A stretch of DNA of 64,000 nucleotides from Burkholderiaceae bacterium (GTDB lineage Bacteria > Pseudomonadota > Gammaproteobacteria > Burkholderiales > Burkholderiaceae_C): positions 62,001-126,000 of the forward strand of contig JAKLLA010000002.1 of the NCBI GenBank assembly GCA_023150375.1, in the 5' to 3' direction. A model generated the notes under the pieces. That model was not told where the DNA came from. It ran no database searches and worked only from the letters and a program-made list of their open reading frames with translations. The position numbers and the translations under genes were made by a program. This document shows, piece by piece, positions 8,459 to 16,387 of the stretch (the stretch's first letter is position 1; each line of letters opens with the position of its first letter).

Positions 8459-9910
8459 TCAGCGCGGCAACATGAAGGTCGACTTCTCGCGCAGCACCCG
8501 GGCGCCCTCCTCGGCGCTGGGCAGGCGCTCGATGGTGAAGTGCACCTCGTGCGCGCCGGGCTTCAGCGACGCGGCCGTCTCCGGCGGCACGCGCAGCGAC
8601 ACGGTCAGCCAGTGCGCCTCGGCGGGGCCCAGGGTGATCTCGGGCGCGCCGCTGGCCTGCAGACCGGCCAGCCCGTCGGCGGCGATGCGGTAGCGCTGCT
8701 GGCTCTCGGTGGCATTCATGACCTGCAGGCGGTAGACGTTCTCGACCCAGCCGTCTTCCACCACCCTTGCCAGCGAGGCCCGGTCGCGCACGACGTCGGC
8801 CTTGAAGGGGCTGCGCATCGCAATGCTGGTGCCCACGCCCACGCAGATCAGGATCAGGATCACGGTGTAGATCAGCACGCGCGGGCGGAAGACCCGGCGC
8901 ATCAGCTGCTGGCGGGTCAGCTTCTGCGCCACGCCATTCTGCGTGTCGTAGCGCACCAGACCGCGGGCGTAGCCCATCTTGTCCATCACCGTGTCGCAGG
9001 CATCGATGCAGGCGGCGCAGCCGATGCACTCGTACTGCAGGCCCTTGCGGATGTCGATGCCGGTGGGGCAGACCTGCACGCACAGGCCGCAGTCGACGCA
9101 GTCGCCCAGGCCCTGGGCCTTGTGGTCGTTCTTCTTGCTGCGCGTACCGCGCGGCTCACCCCGTTCGACGTCGTAGGTGATGATCAGCGTGTCCTTGTCG
9201 AACATCGCGCTCTGGAAGCGCGCGTACGGGCACATGTACTTGCAGACCTGCTCGCGCATGAAGCCGGCGTTGCCCCAGGTCGCGAAGCCGTAGAACAGCA
9301 CCCAGAACCATTCCCAGGGGCCGAAGCCCAGGGTCATCGCGGCGGCCCAGAGGTCACGGATGGGCGTGAAGTAGCCGACGAAGGTGAAGCCGGTCCACAA
9401 CGAGATCAGGATCCACACCGAGTGCTTGCCGAGCACGCGCCAGGCCTTCTCGGCCGACCAGGGCGCGGCATCGAGCTTCATGCGCTTGACGCGGTCGCCC
9501 TCGAACTTGCGCTCCACCCACATGAAGATCTCGGTGTAGACCGTCTGCGGGCAGGCGTAGCCGCACCAGAGCCGGCCCGACACCGCGGTGAAGAGGAACA
9601 GCGCATAGGCCGACACCAGCAGCAGCGCGGTCAGGTAGATCAGGTCCTGCGGGTAGAAGACCAGGCCGAAGATGTAGAAGCGCCGCGTGGTCAGCTCGAA
9701 GAGCACCGCCTGCCGGTCGTTCCACATCAGCCAGGGCAGGCCGTAGAAGACGATCTGCGTGAGCCAGACGAAGGCCCAGCGCCAGTTGTTGAACAGGCCC
9801 TGCACCGACTTGGCGTAGATCTTCTTGTGGGCCTGATAGAGCGAGACGTACTTCTTCTCGCCGGGGTCACTGCCGCCTGTGGCGGCTGCGGGTTCGGGCT
9901 GCTTGCTCAT
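8459..9910 (-). CDS. ccoG: CcoG (RdxA/FixG), copper-handling ferredoxin for cbb3 oxidase assembly
   Basis: A 483-residue inner-membrane protein with helices around WAFVWLTQIVFYG and LLLVSAYALFLF, a CGYACPQTVY motif, and two [4Fe-4S] ferredoxin motifs (CVDCGLCVQVCP and CIGCAACIDACD) followed by a C-terminal Ig-like periplasmic domain. CcoG reduces Cu(II) during assembly of the Cu centre of cbb3-type cytochrome oxidase. It normally sits with ccoNOPQ; those genes are not in the window, so here it is separate. Upstream lie a sigma-54-like element and a perfect FNR-type box, consistent with low-oxygen expression. No Shine-Dalgarno is obvious before the ATG. Confidence 0.93.
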   Translation of the reverse strand: MSKQPEPAAATGGSDPGEKKYVSLYQAHKKIYAKSVQGLFNNWRWAFVWLTQIVFYGLPWLMWNDRQAVLFELTTRRFYIFGLVFYPQDLIYLTALLLVSAYALFLFTAVSGRLWCGYACPQTVYTEIFMWVERKFEGDRVKRMKLDAAPWSAEKAWRVLGKHSVWILISLWTGFTFVGYFTPIRDLWAAAMTLGFGPWEWFWVLFYGFATWGNAGFMREQVCKYMCPYARFQSAMFDKDTLIITYDVERGEPRGTRSKKNDHKAQGLGDCVDCGLCVQVCPTGIDIRKGLQYECIGCAACIDACDTVMDKMGYARGLVRYDTQNGVAQKLTRQQLMRRVFRPRVLIYTVILILICVGVGTSIAMRSPFKADVVRDRASLARVVEDGWVENVYRLQVMNATESQQRYRIAADGLAGLQASGAPEITLGPAEAHWLTVSLRVPPETAASLKPGAHEVHFTIERLPSAEEGARVLREKSTFMLPR

Positions 9911-9970
9911 GGAGGAGGTGCTGGCTGGATGGGAGGAATCTCGGCGCGGGCCCGCGGGAATTCACCGGAC

Positions 9971-10004
9971 CCATACCCACAAAGGTATCAAGATGCATGC
10001 CACC
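9971..10004 (-). promoter_or_regulatory. Sigma-54-like promoter plus ATACC/GGTAT dyad before ccoG
   Basis: Read on the minus strand this has TGGCATG, 4 bp, TTGATAC, with GG and GA 12 bases apart as required for -24/-12 geometry (consensus TGGCAC-N5-TTGC; here the last C is A). It is followed by a GGGTAT that makes an ATACC-N6-GGTAT dyad. The same block with identical spacing occurs before the octahaem operon (14351-14387) and before cydP (21854-21886). The predicted transcription start is about 60 bp before ccoG. Confidence 0.6.
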
Positions 10005-10071
10005 CTAGTCTTGACGCAGGACATCCATCGAAACAAGCACTTGCGTCGAAGCACCGCAGCGTACTCGGCTT

Positions 10072-10085
10072 TTGACGGTCGTCAA
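10072..10085. promoter_or_regulatory. FNR/Anr-type box
   Basis: TTGAC-GGTC-GTCAA matches the TTGAY-N4-RTCAA consensus of FNR-family regulators exactly. It lies about 160 bp before ccoG and about 90 bp upstream of the predicted sigma-54 start, in the 245-bp gap between dsrE and ccoG. It could activate ccoG under low oxygen. Confidence 0.55.
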
Positions 10086-10155
10086 TCAAGACACAAATGG
10101 CAGTTCATGCCAAAAGCGTCAGATTCTGGTCGCAGAGGCGCCCGGCCCGACGGGA

Positions 10156-10569
10156 TCAGAACGCCAGCGTGCGCACGCCGGGTTTCATCAGGTGCGCGGC
10201 CACGTCGGCAGGCTTGGCCGGCGTGACGCCGCTGATCAGGTCGGCAGGCTGCTTGCCGCTGTTGGGCAGGTACAACGCGCAGACCTCGACCTTGGCACCA
10301 CCGGCCATCACCTTCTGCAGCAACTGCTGCGGGGTGACGTTGCGCGGCTTCAGCGCCGGCATTTCCTTGCCCTGCAGCGCGATGTCGCCGGCCGCGTCGC
10401 ACAGCAGCACCCGCACCGCCACCTTCTGCTCGAGCGCCTGGCCGGCCAGCACCAGGCCGGCGCCCTGCGCCATCACGCCGGCCGAGTGAATCGAGACGAA
10501 CAGTTCATCGGCCTGGGCGGCCAGGGCGGCGCAGGACAGCAGGGCGGCGGCAACGAGGGATTTCTTCAT
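10156..10569 (-). CDS. Exported DsrE/DsrF-like protein
   Basis: A 137-residue protein with a clear signal peptide (KKSLVAAALLSCAALAAQA) and a DsrE/F-like alpha/beta domain: FVSIHSAGVMAQGAGLVLAG, then VRVLLCDAAGD and VEVCALYLPNSGK. Cytoplasmic DsrE proteins carry sulfur on a cysteine; this copy is predicted periplasmic and keeps two cysteines after processing (in LLCDA and EVCAL). It is the last gene of the octahaem cytochrome operon, 58 bp after the DUF302 gene. A periplasmic sulfur-transfer or sulfur-binding role is inferred from family and context. Confidence 0.8.
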   Translation of the reverse strand: MKKSLVAAALLSCAALAAQADELFVSIHSAGVMAQGAGLVLAGQALEQKVAVRVLLCDAAGDIALQGKEMPALKPRNVTPQQLLQKVMAGGAKVEVCALYLPNSGKQPADLISGVTPAKPADVAAHLMKPGVRTLAF

Positions 10570-10627
10570 GGGTCGGTTTCCTGTGTGAGGAGGGTGGAAG
10601 GAAGGGATCGAAAGGAAGGCAAGGCGC

Positions 10628-11032
10628 TCAGGCCGGCTGCGCCAGCCGGTCGGCGACCCGGCGCAGCGCGGCCCGGGCCACTTCGCAGGCAGCGCGCACC
10701 TCGGGGTTGTCGGTGGCCGCACCGATCAGGCGCGGGTCCTGCATCGCGATGCGGGTGTGGCCGGGGCGGGGCTCGCTGACCGCGCAGCCGCAGGGCAGCA
10801 GCGCGGCGATGTCGGGCTCGGCCCGGGTGATGGCCTGCACGACCCGCGGGCTGCACACCCCCAGCAGACGCTGCGGCGGCGTGGCCACGCCGAGCTGGGC
10901 TGCCAGGGTGGCCTGCAGATCCACCTCGCTGACGATGCCCAGCTGCTCGGCCGCCAGCGCCGCGCGCAGCGCCTCGACCGCCTGCGTCATGGGCTGCGCC
11001 AGCTCGACGAGCAGGGCGTAGGGCGTGTTCAT
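10628..11032 (-). CDS. DUF302-domain protein
   Basis: A 134-residue protein without a signal peptide. It shows the DUF302 pattern: a first strand-helix with TPYALLVELAQPMTQAVEALR, then LGVCSPRVVQAITRAEPDIAALLPCGCAV and a C-terminal IGAATDNPEVRAACEVA. Function of DUF302 is unknown; members are often found with sulfur and haem-copper redox genes. Conserved cysteines occur in GVCSP and PCGCAV. It is 11 bp after the Rieske gene and 58 bp before the dsrE-like gene, so co-transcription is likely. Confidence 0.85.
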   Translation of the reverse strand: MNTPYALLVELAQPMTQAVEALRAALAAEQLGIVSEVDLQATLAAQLGVATPPQRLLGVCSPRVVQAITRAEPDIAALLPCGCAVSEPRPGHTRIAMQDPRLIGAATDNPEVRAACEVARAALRRVADRLAQPA

Positions 11033-11043
11033 GCCGATGCTCC

Positions 11044-11655
11044 TCAGGCCGCGTCCTCGCCGATGCGCAGGCGGGCCTCGCCGAGCCAGCCGTGCGGCGG
11101 GATCTCGAGGTTGGTCGGCGCCGGCTTGTTCTTGAACACCCGGCCGGCCAGGTCGAAGGTGGAGCCGTGGCAGGGGCAGAAGAAGCCGCCGGGCCAGTCG
11201 GCGGGCACGCTGGGGTGGCCGCTGCCGGCGGCCACCGCGTTGGGCGAGCAGCCCAGGTGGGTGCAGATGCCGATGGCGACGAACACCTCGGGGCGGATCG
11301 CCCGGGCCGGGTTGCGCGCGTAGTCGGGCTGCTGGTTCTGGCGCGACTGCGGATCGGCCAGGTCGTCGTCGTGGCCGGCCAGCGCGGCCAGCTGCTCGGG
11401 CGTGCGGCGCACGATCCACACCGGCTTGCCGCGCCATTCCACCGTCTTCATGCCGCCGGGCGGGAGGTCGCTCACCTCCACCTCCACCGCCGCGCCGGCG
11501 GCGCGGGCCCGCTCACTGGGCGCGAAGCTGGAGACGAAGGGCACCGCCGTGGCCGCCACCGCCGCCGCACCGGCCGCGCTGGAGGCCAGCAGCCAGACGC
11601 GGCGCTGGGCGTCGTCGGGCAGATCGAGGGAGGGAACGGCGGTGGCGTCGGACAT
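11044..11655 (-). CDS. PetA-type Rieske iron-sulfur protein in an octahaem cytochrome operon
   Basis: A 203-residue protein with an N-terminal RR-containing hydrophobic anchor (RRVWLLASSAAGAAAVAATA, Tat-like), the SFAPSERARAAG hinge typical of cytochrome bc1 Rieske subunits, and a C-terminal [2Fe-2S] domain with CTHLGC and CPCHGS supplying two Cys and two His ligands. In bc1 it would shuttle electrons from quinol to cytochrome c1, but no petB/petC follows; its neighbours are a cytochrome b561-like protein and an octahaem cytochrome c. Start supported by GGAG 8 bp upstream. It is probably a paralogue recruited to a different quinol-linked complex. Confidence 0.88.
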   Translation of the reverse strand: MSDATAVPSLDLPDDAQRRVWLLASSAAGAAAVAATAVPFVSSFAPSERARAAGAAVEVEVSDLPPGGMKTVEWRGKPVWIVRRTPEQLAALAGHDDDLADPQSRQNQQPDYARNPARAIRPEVFVAIGICTHLGCSPNAVAAGSGHPSVPADWPGGFFCPCHGSTFDLAGRVFKNKPAPTNLEIPPHGWLGEARLRIGEDAA

Positions 11656-11728
11656 GGTGGTCGGCTCCTGCAGGCAAGGAAGGGGGCGGGGGCCACCCGC
11701 GCTCGGGCGGGCGGCAGGGTGGCGCGGG

Positions 11729-12439
11729 TCAGTGCGTCCTGGCACCGTCGGCGTGGGGCGCCGCGGCAGGATCGGGGCCGTGCGGCTCGAGATCCTCCCA
11801 GCCGGTGATCATCGACTTGATGTGCGCCAGCGGCGTGTGCCCGGTGGTGGTCAGGTACACGTGCACGATGAAGAAGGTCAGCATCATGAAGGCGCCGGCC
11901 GTGTGGGCCCAGGCCACCCATTCGAGCGTCAGCCAGCGGTCCAGGCCGAACTGCGGCCAGAAGGCCCGGAACAGGTAGAGCAGGCCGGAACCCCAGATCA
12001 GTGGCGACACCGCCGCCAGCAGCGCCAGGTAGGCCAGCCGCTGCAGCGGGTTGTGCTTGCGCTGCACCGTCTTCTGGTAGGGGTGCGGCGCGCCGCGGAA
12101 CATGCCCCAGGCGTAGTAGCGCGCCATCGCATCCACCTTCTTGAGCGTGGGCAGGTACTGCCGCCACTCGCCGGTGGTGAACTGCCAGAAGATGGTGAAG
12201 GCCCACAGCAGCAGCAGCGCCCAGGCCGCCAGGGTGTGCAGTCGCACCGCCTGGGCAAAGCCCAGCAGGGTGTAGCTGCCGTGCACCTCGAAGCCGGTGA
12301 GCAGCATCGTGATGATCAACCCCGCCTGCGACCAGTGCCAGAAGCGCTCGTAGCGCTTGAAGATGTAGATGCGCCCTGCCCCGGTTTCGCCCGGGGTCCC
12401 GGCGGCCCGCGGCGCGGGGTGAAGGGTGGCGTCAGACAT
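11729..12439 (-). CDS. Cytochrome b561/formate-dehydrogenase-gamma-like membrane subunit
   Basis: A 236-residue integral membrane protein with four or five helices. Histidines in FWHWSQAGLI, HTLAAWALLL, WAHTAGAFMM and FFIVHVYLTTTGH are placed to bind two b haems, the pattern of FdhI/thiosulfate-reductase-type cytochromes b (often annotated cytochrome b/b6 domain). It probably links the quinone pool to the octahaem cytochrome whose gene overlaps its start by 8 bp. The Rieske gene follows 73 bp later. Confidence 0.85.
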   Translation of the reverse strand: MSDATLHPAPRAAGTPGETGAGRIYIFKRYERFWHWSQAGLIITMLLTGFEVHGSYTLLGFAQAVRLHTLAAWALLLLWAFTIFWQFTTGEWRQYLPTLKKVDAMARYYAWGMFRGAPHPYQKTVQRKHNPLQRLAYLALLAAVSPLIWGSGLLYLFRAFWPQFGLDRWLTLEWVAWAHTAGAFMMLTFFIVHVYLTTTGHTPLAHIKSMITGWEDLEPHGPDPAAAPHADGARTH

Positions 12440-14249
12440 GGCGGTGCTCCGGGGATTGGCGACGACGGGTCAGGACACGGGCACCGGCGTGCAGCAGCAC
12501 ACCGGCCAGCGATGCGACCACCACCAGCCAGCCGATGCGGTCGATCCAGGGGTGGGCGTCGCGCGCGGGCAGGTAGACCCCGCCCAGTCCGGCCAGGCGC
12601 CCCTGGGACGAGCCGGTGTGGCACTGCACGCAGGAGACGGCCTGCTCCTTGGGCGCCACCATGTGCGTGATGGGCCAGAGCATCTCGGTGCGCACGAAGT
12701 CGTGCTGGCCGCTGTAGGGCTTGCCGGTGGCCTCGGCGCCGGCCTTCAGCGCCTTGGGCCAGTCGAAGTTGAACCAGAAGGCCGTGTCGTCGGGCGTGGC
12801 GGTGTGCGGCACCAGCAGGTGACCGTGCACCTTGTCGTAGGGCTGCTTGCCCTCGAAGCGCTTGACCGGCCAGATGCGCGCGGCGGGGTCGTCCGGACTG
12901 CCGTGGAAGGTGTTGATCTTCACCACGCTGCCAGGCTGGATCTTGTCCTCCTGCGTGGTGTAGGTCACCCGGCCGTCGAACCAGAGGTACTCGGGCACCA
13001 CGTTCTCGCCCAGCTTGAAGTCGCCCTTCTTGCTGTCGTAGATCACGTGGCCGTGTTCGTCCTTCTTCTGGATCGGCTTGCCTTCCGGGGTAAGCCGGCC
13101 GGCGGTGGACCAGTCCCAGGCCATCTTGGTGGCCACGCCGCCGCGCGCAAAACTGGGCACATGACAGCTCTGGCAGGCCAGCTTGTTCGTGTGGTTGTTC
13201 AGCAGCTCGACCTGCAGCAGCCCCTGCCGGTGCGGCTTGTCGCCGTGGCAGGACTGGCAGGTGGCGGCATTGCGCCCGGCGTTGTGCACGCTGTCGCCGC
13301 GCAGCATCGGCCCATGCGGATCGGAGGCCGTCATCGTGATGCGGCTGCCGGCGATCCGGTGGCCGTCGGACTGGTGACAGGTCGCGCAGCTGAAGCCGGC
13401 GCCGCCCTGGGCCTTGCTGGCCATGTGCACATCCAGCTCGCGGCTGGCGCGGTTCAGCGAGGAGTCCAGGTCGCCGTGCTTGACGCCGTCACCGCCACCG
13501 CCGTAGTAGTGACAGCTGCCGCAGGTGGCCGTGCTGGTCCTGCCCACGTGTTTGGCGACCAGCGCCAGATCCACCGGGTCGAAGAACTTGCCCGAGCCGG
13601 GCGGGTACTCGGTGCGCTCGGTGGGCACCTCGCCGGCCATGCCGGCGGGCTTCCGGTAGCCGCCGGTCTGGTGGCAGACCAGGCAGTCGACCTTGCTTTC
13701 GGCCGTGAAGTCGAAGCTGGCATCCTTCCAGCCATAGCCGACGTGGCAGGACTGGCAGAAGGCCTCGTTGGAGCGGTCGCCGATGCAGAAGCTGTTGAGC
13801 ATCGACTTCTTGCCCAGCTTCTGCCCCGTCTGCGGGTTGGTGTACTCCCAGGTCCAGTGGCGCGTGCCCATCACCTGCCGGGCGGCCTCGGTGTGGCAGC
13901 CGATGCAGGCCTGGGTGACCTCCTCACCGCTCTTGAAAGGCCCCTGCAGTTCCTTGAACTTGCTGTGATCGGCCGTGCTCACCCGCCAGCCCCCGGCCGG
14001 CGCCGAGGCCGCCGAACTCGCCGCAGCGGCCGAGGCGACGGCCGCCGGCGCTGCGACCGATGCCGCCGCAGGTGCCGATGCGGCCGGGAAGGCCAGCGCA
14101 GCGCCCGACAGGCCCAGCAGCGCGAGACCGGCGGCCAGACGGCGCAGCGGTTGCCACCGGCATCGGCGCACAGCGCCGACCCGGTGGGTGACAGGGGCGG
14201 CATCGCGCGGTGGCGACGCCCAGGGCGGCGGGTTCATCGGATCGGCCAT
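12432..14249 (-). CDS. Octahaem c-type cytochrome of the tetrathionate reductase (OTR) family
   Basis: A 605-residue exported protein. After a signal segment (RLAAGLALLGLSGAALAF) there are exactly eight CXXCH motifs (CIGCH, CQSCH, CLVCH, CGSCH, CATCH, CQSCH, CQSCH, CVQCH). The C-terminus adds a membrane anchor (GWLVVVASLAGVLLHAG) absent from the soluble Shewanella OTR. OTR proteins reduce tetrathionate, nitrite and hydroxylamine in vitro; the physiological substrate here is unknown. First gene of a five-gene operon with a b-type cytochrome, Rieske, DUF302 and DsrE-like genes. Start at 14247-14249 has GGAG 8 bp upstream. Confidence 0.9.
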   Translation of the reverse strand: MADPMNPPPWASPPRDAAPVTHRVGAVRRCRWQPLRRLAAGLALLGLSGAALAFPAASAPAAASVAAPAAVASAAAASSAASAPAGGWRVSTADHSKFKELQGPFKSGEEVTQACIGCHTEAARQVMGTRHWTWEYTNPQTGQKLGKKSMLNSFCIGDRSNEAFCQSCHVGYGWKDASFDFTAESKVDCLVCHQTGGYRKPAGMAGEVPTERTEYPPGSGKFFDPVDLALVAKHVGRTSTATCGSCHYYGGGGDGVKHGDLDSSLNRASRELDVHMASKAQGGAGFSCATCHQSDGHRIAGSRITMTASDPHGPMLRGDSVHNAGRNAATCQSCHGDKPHRQGLLQVELLNNHTNKLACQSCHVPSFARGGVATKMAWDWSTAGRLTPEGKPIQKKDEHGHVIYDSKKGDFKLGENVVPEYLWFDGRVTYTTQEDKIQPGSVVKINTFHGSPDDPAARIWPVKRFEGKQPYDKVHGHLLVPHTATPDDTAFWFNFDWPKALKAGAEATGKPYSGQHDFVRTEMLWPITHMVAPKEQAVSCVQCHTGSSQGRLAGLGGVYLPARDAHPWIDRIGWLVVVASLAGVLLHAGARVLTRRRQSPEHRHV

Positions 14250-14350
14250 GCTTGTCTCCTGGATGTACGGTGACCTGGAGCCCGACCCTGCGCGCCACAC
14301 CGTCAGGCAAGGAGGAAAGGAAGGAGCGGACACACAGACCGGACTCCAGG

Positions 14351-14387
14351 ACCGATACCCACCCTTGTATCAAGAGCCGTGCCAAGG
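14351..14387 (-). promoter_or_regulatory. Sigma-54-like promoter plus dyad before the octahaem operon
   Basis: On the minus strand: TTGGCACG, 4 bp, TTGATAC, then GGGTATC. The -24 half is a perfect consensus; the -12 half has TTGA instead of TTGC. The dyad GATACCC...GTATC has the same spacing as at 9971-10004 and 21854-21886. The predicted start is about 105 bp before the octahaem cytochrome gene. Confidence 0.65.
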
Positions 14388-14483
14388 CCGAATCTGCCGC
14401 CGCGCACAGGGAGAAGCGCGCCGCACCGCCGCTCCTGGCGGCGCCCGCCTGCCGGAAGTGTCAGATCGCCTCGGCCAGCGATG

Positions 14484-15467
14484 TCAGCCATTGGCAGAGC
14501 CGGCGGGGACCTGCGGGCCGCCACGCAGCGACCGAGCCAGGAAGTCGAGCAGCGGCGCCTCGTGGTCCGCCAGGGCGGCCCGCAGGTCGTGGTCGCCTGG
14601 CACCCCCAGCAGCTGCGCGCCGGGCGGGGCCGCGGCCTGAAGGCGCAGGGCATCTTCGAAGGGCACCGTATCGTCGTCGCGGCCATGCACCAGCAGCAGC
14701 GCGGCCGGCAGCCCGGCCACCGTGTGCAGCGGCGCGATGGCATCGAAGTCCGTGCCGATGACCCGCTGCACATGACGCAGCACGGCACGGCCGATCGGCA
14801 CGTAGGGAATGCGCCGGGCCGCCAGCCAGCGCCGCATCACCTCCTGCGGGTGGGCGAAGGCCGACAGGCTGATCACCGCCCGCGGCGCCTCGCCGGGACC
14901 CGCCAGGCGGGCGGTGTACAGCAGGGCCGCCGCCGCGCCGACCGAATGGCCGACCAGCACCAGCCGGGCGCCGTCCACGCCGATCTGACCGCGCAGCCAG
15001 GCCACGCCGGCGCCGATGTCCTCGGCAAAGCGCGGCATCGAGGTGAACTCCACCGGGTCGCTGCAGCCATGCCCGCGGGCATCGAGCAGCAGCACGGCCA
15101 GCCCGGCCCGCAGCAGCGGGCCGACCAGCGGCGCCATCGCCGAGGCGTTGGAGCCCCAGCCGTGCATCAGCAGGGCCACCGGGAACGTCTGCCGATCGGT
15201 TGGCGGCGCAGGACGCAGCCACCAGGCGGCCAGGGTCTTGCCACCGGGGCCCGGCAGCCGCAGGGCCTGCAGCGCGGCGCCGGCCGGCGCCTGTTGCAGG
15301 AGCGCCGGCAGCGGGTCGTGCGGCTCCTGCGCAGCCCGCAGCCCCCGCAGGATCGCGTGGTGAAACAGCCGCGGCCCCAGCCCCATGGCCAGTGCGGCCG
15401 CCAGCCCCAGGGCCCCCATCCCCCCCACCGCAGCCGCCCCCGGCAGGCTCGCGGCCGCGTCCATCAT
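14484..15467 (-). CDS. Alpha/beta hydrolase
   Basis: A 327-residue alpha/beta-hydrolase. Visible elements: oxyanion region LMHGWGSNA, the DARGHGCSD strand, the nucleophile elbow GHSVG with Ser, the acid in HGRDDDTVPF and the terminal His in GDHDLR. A hydrophobic N-terminal segment (AAAVGGMGALGLAAALAMGLG) may anchor it in the membrane. The substrate is unknown. It is 21 bp after the degenerate globin gene and is probably the last gene of that operon. Confidence 0.75.
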   Translation of the reverse strand: MMDAAASLPGAAAVGGMGALGLAAALAMGLGPRLFHHAILRGLRAAQEPHDPLPALLQQAPAGAALQALRLPGPGGKTLAAWWLRPAPPTDRQTFPVALLMHGWGSNASAMAPLVGPLLRAGLAVLLLDARGHGCSDPVEFTSMPRFAEDIGAGVAWLRGQIGVDGARLVLVGHSVGAAAALLYTARLAGPGEAPRAVISLSAFAHPQEVMRRWLAARRIPYVPIGRAVLRHVQRVIGTDFDAIAPLHTVAGLPAALLLVHGRDDDTVPFEDALRLQAAAPPGAQLLGVPGDHDLRAALADHEAPLLDFLARSLRGGPQVPAGSANG

Positions 15468-15488
15468 GGCCAGCCCGCGCCGCGGCGT

Positions 15489-15908
15489 TCAGGCCGGGGC
15501 ATCGTCGGTTTCGACCAGCTGGGCGGCGGCAGCCATCATCACCTGCCAGATCGCATCGCGCAGGGCGATGTCCGATACGGCCGCCTCCAGCGCCAGGCGC
15601 ATGCACAGCAGCCATTCGTCACGCTCTTCGGCGCGCAGGCGGCAGGGCCGCTGCGACAGCACCACGCCCGGCCCGCCCGGTGCCGATGGCTCCAGCCAGT
15701 CGTGCAGGTAGGCCATGAGCAGAGCCTCGCGGGCCGGGCGCTCGCGCTGGCCGAGCCGGTGCAGCGACCAGCTGCCCGGCATCTGCTCGATCAGGCTGTG
15801 GAAGTGCTGCACCAGCCTGCGCAGCCCGTGCTCGCCACCCAGGCGGACGAGCAGGCTCGTGCCTGCCACACCGTTCTCGGCGCTGCGGCCGGCGTCGAAC
15901 GCCGTCAC
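15489..15908 (-). CDS. Globin-like protein lacking the proximal haem histidine
   Basis: A 139-residue paralogue of the group II truncated haemoglobin encoded two genes upstream. Gapless alignment on the shared ERDEWxLCM helix (Trp99 here) puts Gln86 where the true globin has its proximal His82, and His37 where that protein has the B10 tyrosine. The fold is probably kept, but canonical haem binding is doubtful. I chose the GTG at 15906-15908, overlapping the preceding stop (GTGA), which indicates translational coupling to the thioredoxin-like gene. It may act as a partner or sensor subunit; that is inference. Confidence 0.7.
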   Translation of the reverse strand: MTAFDAGRSAENGVAGTSLLVRLGGEHGLRRLVQHFHSLIEQMPGSWSLHRLGQRERPAREALLMAYLHDWLEPSAPGGPGVVLSQRPCRLRAEERDEWLLCMRLALEAAVSDIALRDAIWQVMMAAAAQLVETDDAPA

Positions 15909-16381
15909 AGCCCGAGCGCGCTTCGCAGCTGCGCCTCGCTGCCGGCAAACTCGATGCGCTGCACGCGGCCCTGTTCCAGGTGGATCAGCGTCACCGCCTC
16001 GGCCTGCCGGGGCCAGTCGGCCAGAGCCGCCTCGTCCAGCGAGACGCCGACGCGAAAGGGCTGCTCGCGCAGCGCCGGCAGCGCGAAGGTGCGGGTGATC
16101 AGCCCGGGCATGCGGCTCATGTCGGCCAGGTAGACCGCCCGCCGGCTGGCCAGGAAGTCCTTCGGCTGCGTGCCGAGCACCGACTGCACCCGGTTCGAGG
16201 CCTGGCGGCTGGCCGCGAAGATCAGCAGCCGGGTCTGCGCCTCGATGCGCCACGGCTGGCCGTGCTGGTCCTCCAGCCGGAGCTCGGGCAGCGGCTGGCC
16301 GGCCTCGACCGGGGCGGCCTGGGCCGCCAGGGGCAGCGCCAGGGTCAGGGACAGGCTGAGCGTCAGAAGGAGCTTGCGCAT
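15905..16381 (-). CDS. Exported thioredoxin-fold protein without active-site cysteines
   Basis: A 158-residue protein with a signal peptide (MRKLLLTLSLSLTLALPLAAQA) and a redoxin-like layout (LPELRLEDQHGQPW, then LLIFAASRQASNRV). Where thioredoxins have WCxxC it has Ser58-Arg-Gln-Ala-Ser62, so it cannot do dithiol chemistry. It resembles cysteine-free periplasmic redoxin-fold proteins. It lies 6 bp after the truncated haemoglobin gene and overlaps the degenerate globin gene by four bases. Confidence 0.6.
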   Translation of the reverse strand: MRKLLLTLSLSLTLALPLAAQAAPVEAGQPLPELRLEDQHGQPWRIEAQTRLLIFAASRQASNRVQSVLGTQPKDFLASRRAVYLADMSRMPGLITRTFALPALREQPFRVGVSLDEAALADWPRQAEAVTLIHLEQGRVQRIEFAGSEAQLRSALGL

Positions 16382-16387
16382 GGTCGT

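Noticed and set aside
9990-9999. NsrR half-site AAGATGCAT within the ccoG promoter element
   Set aside because: The matching half is not present and the equivalent positions in the other two copies of the element differ.
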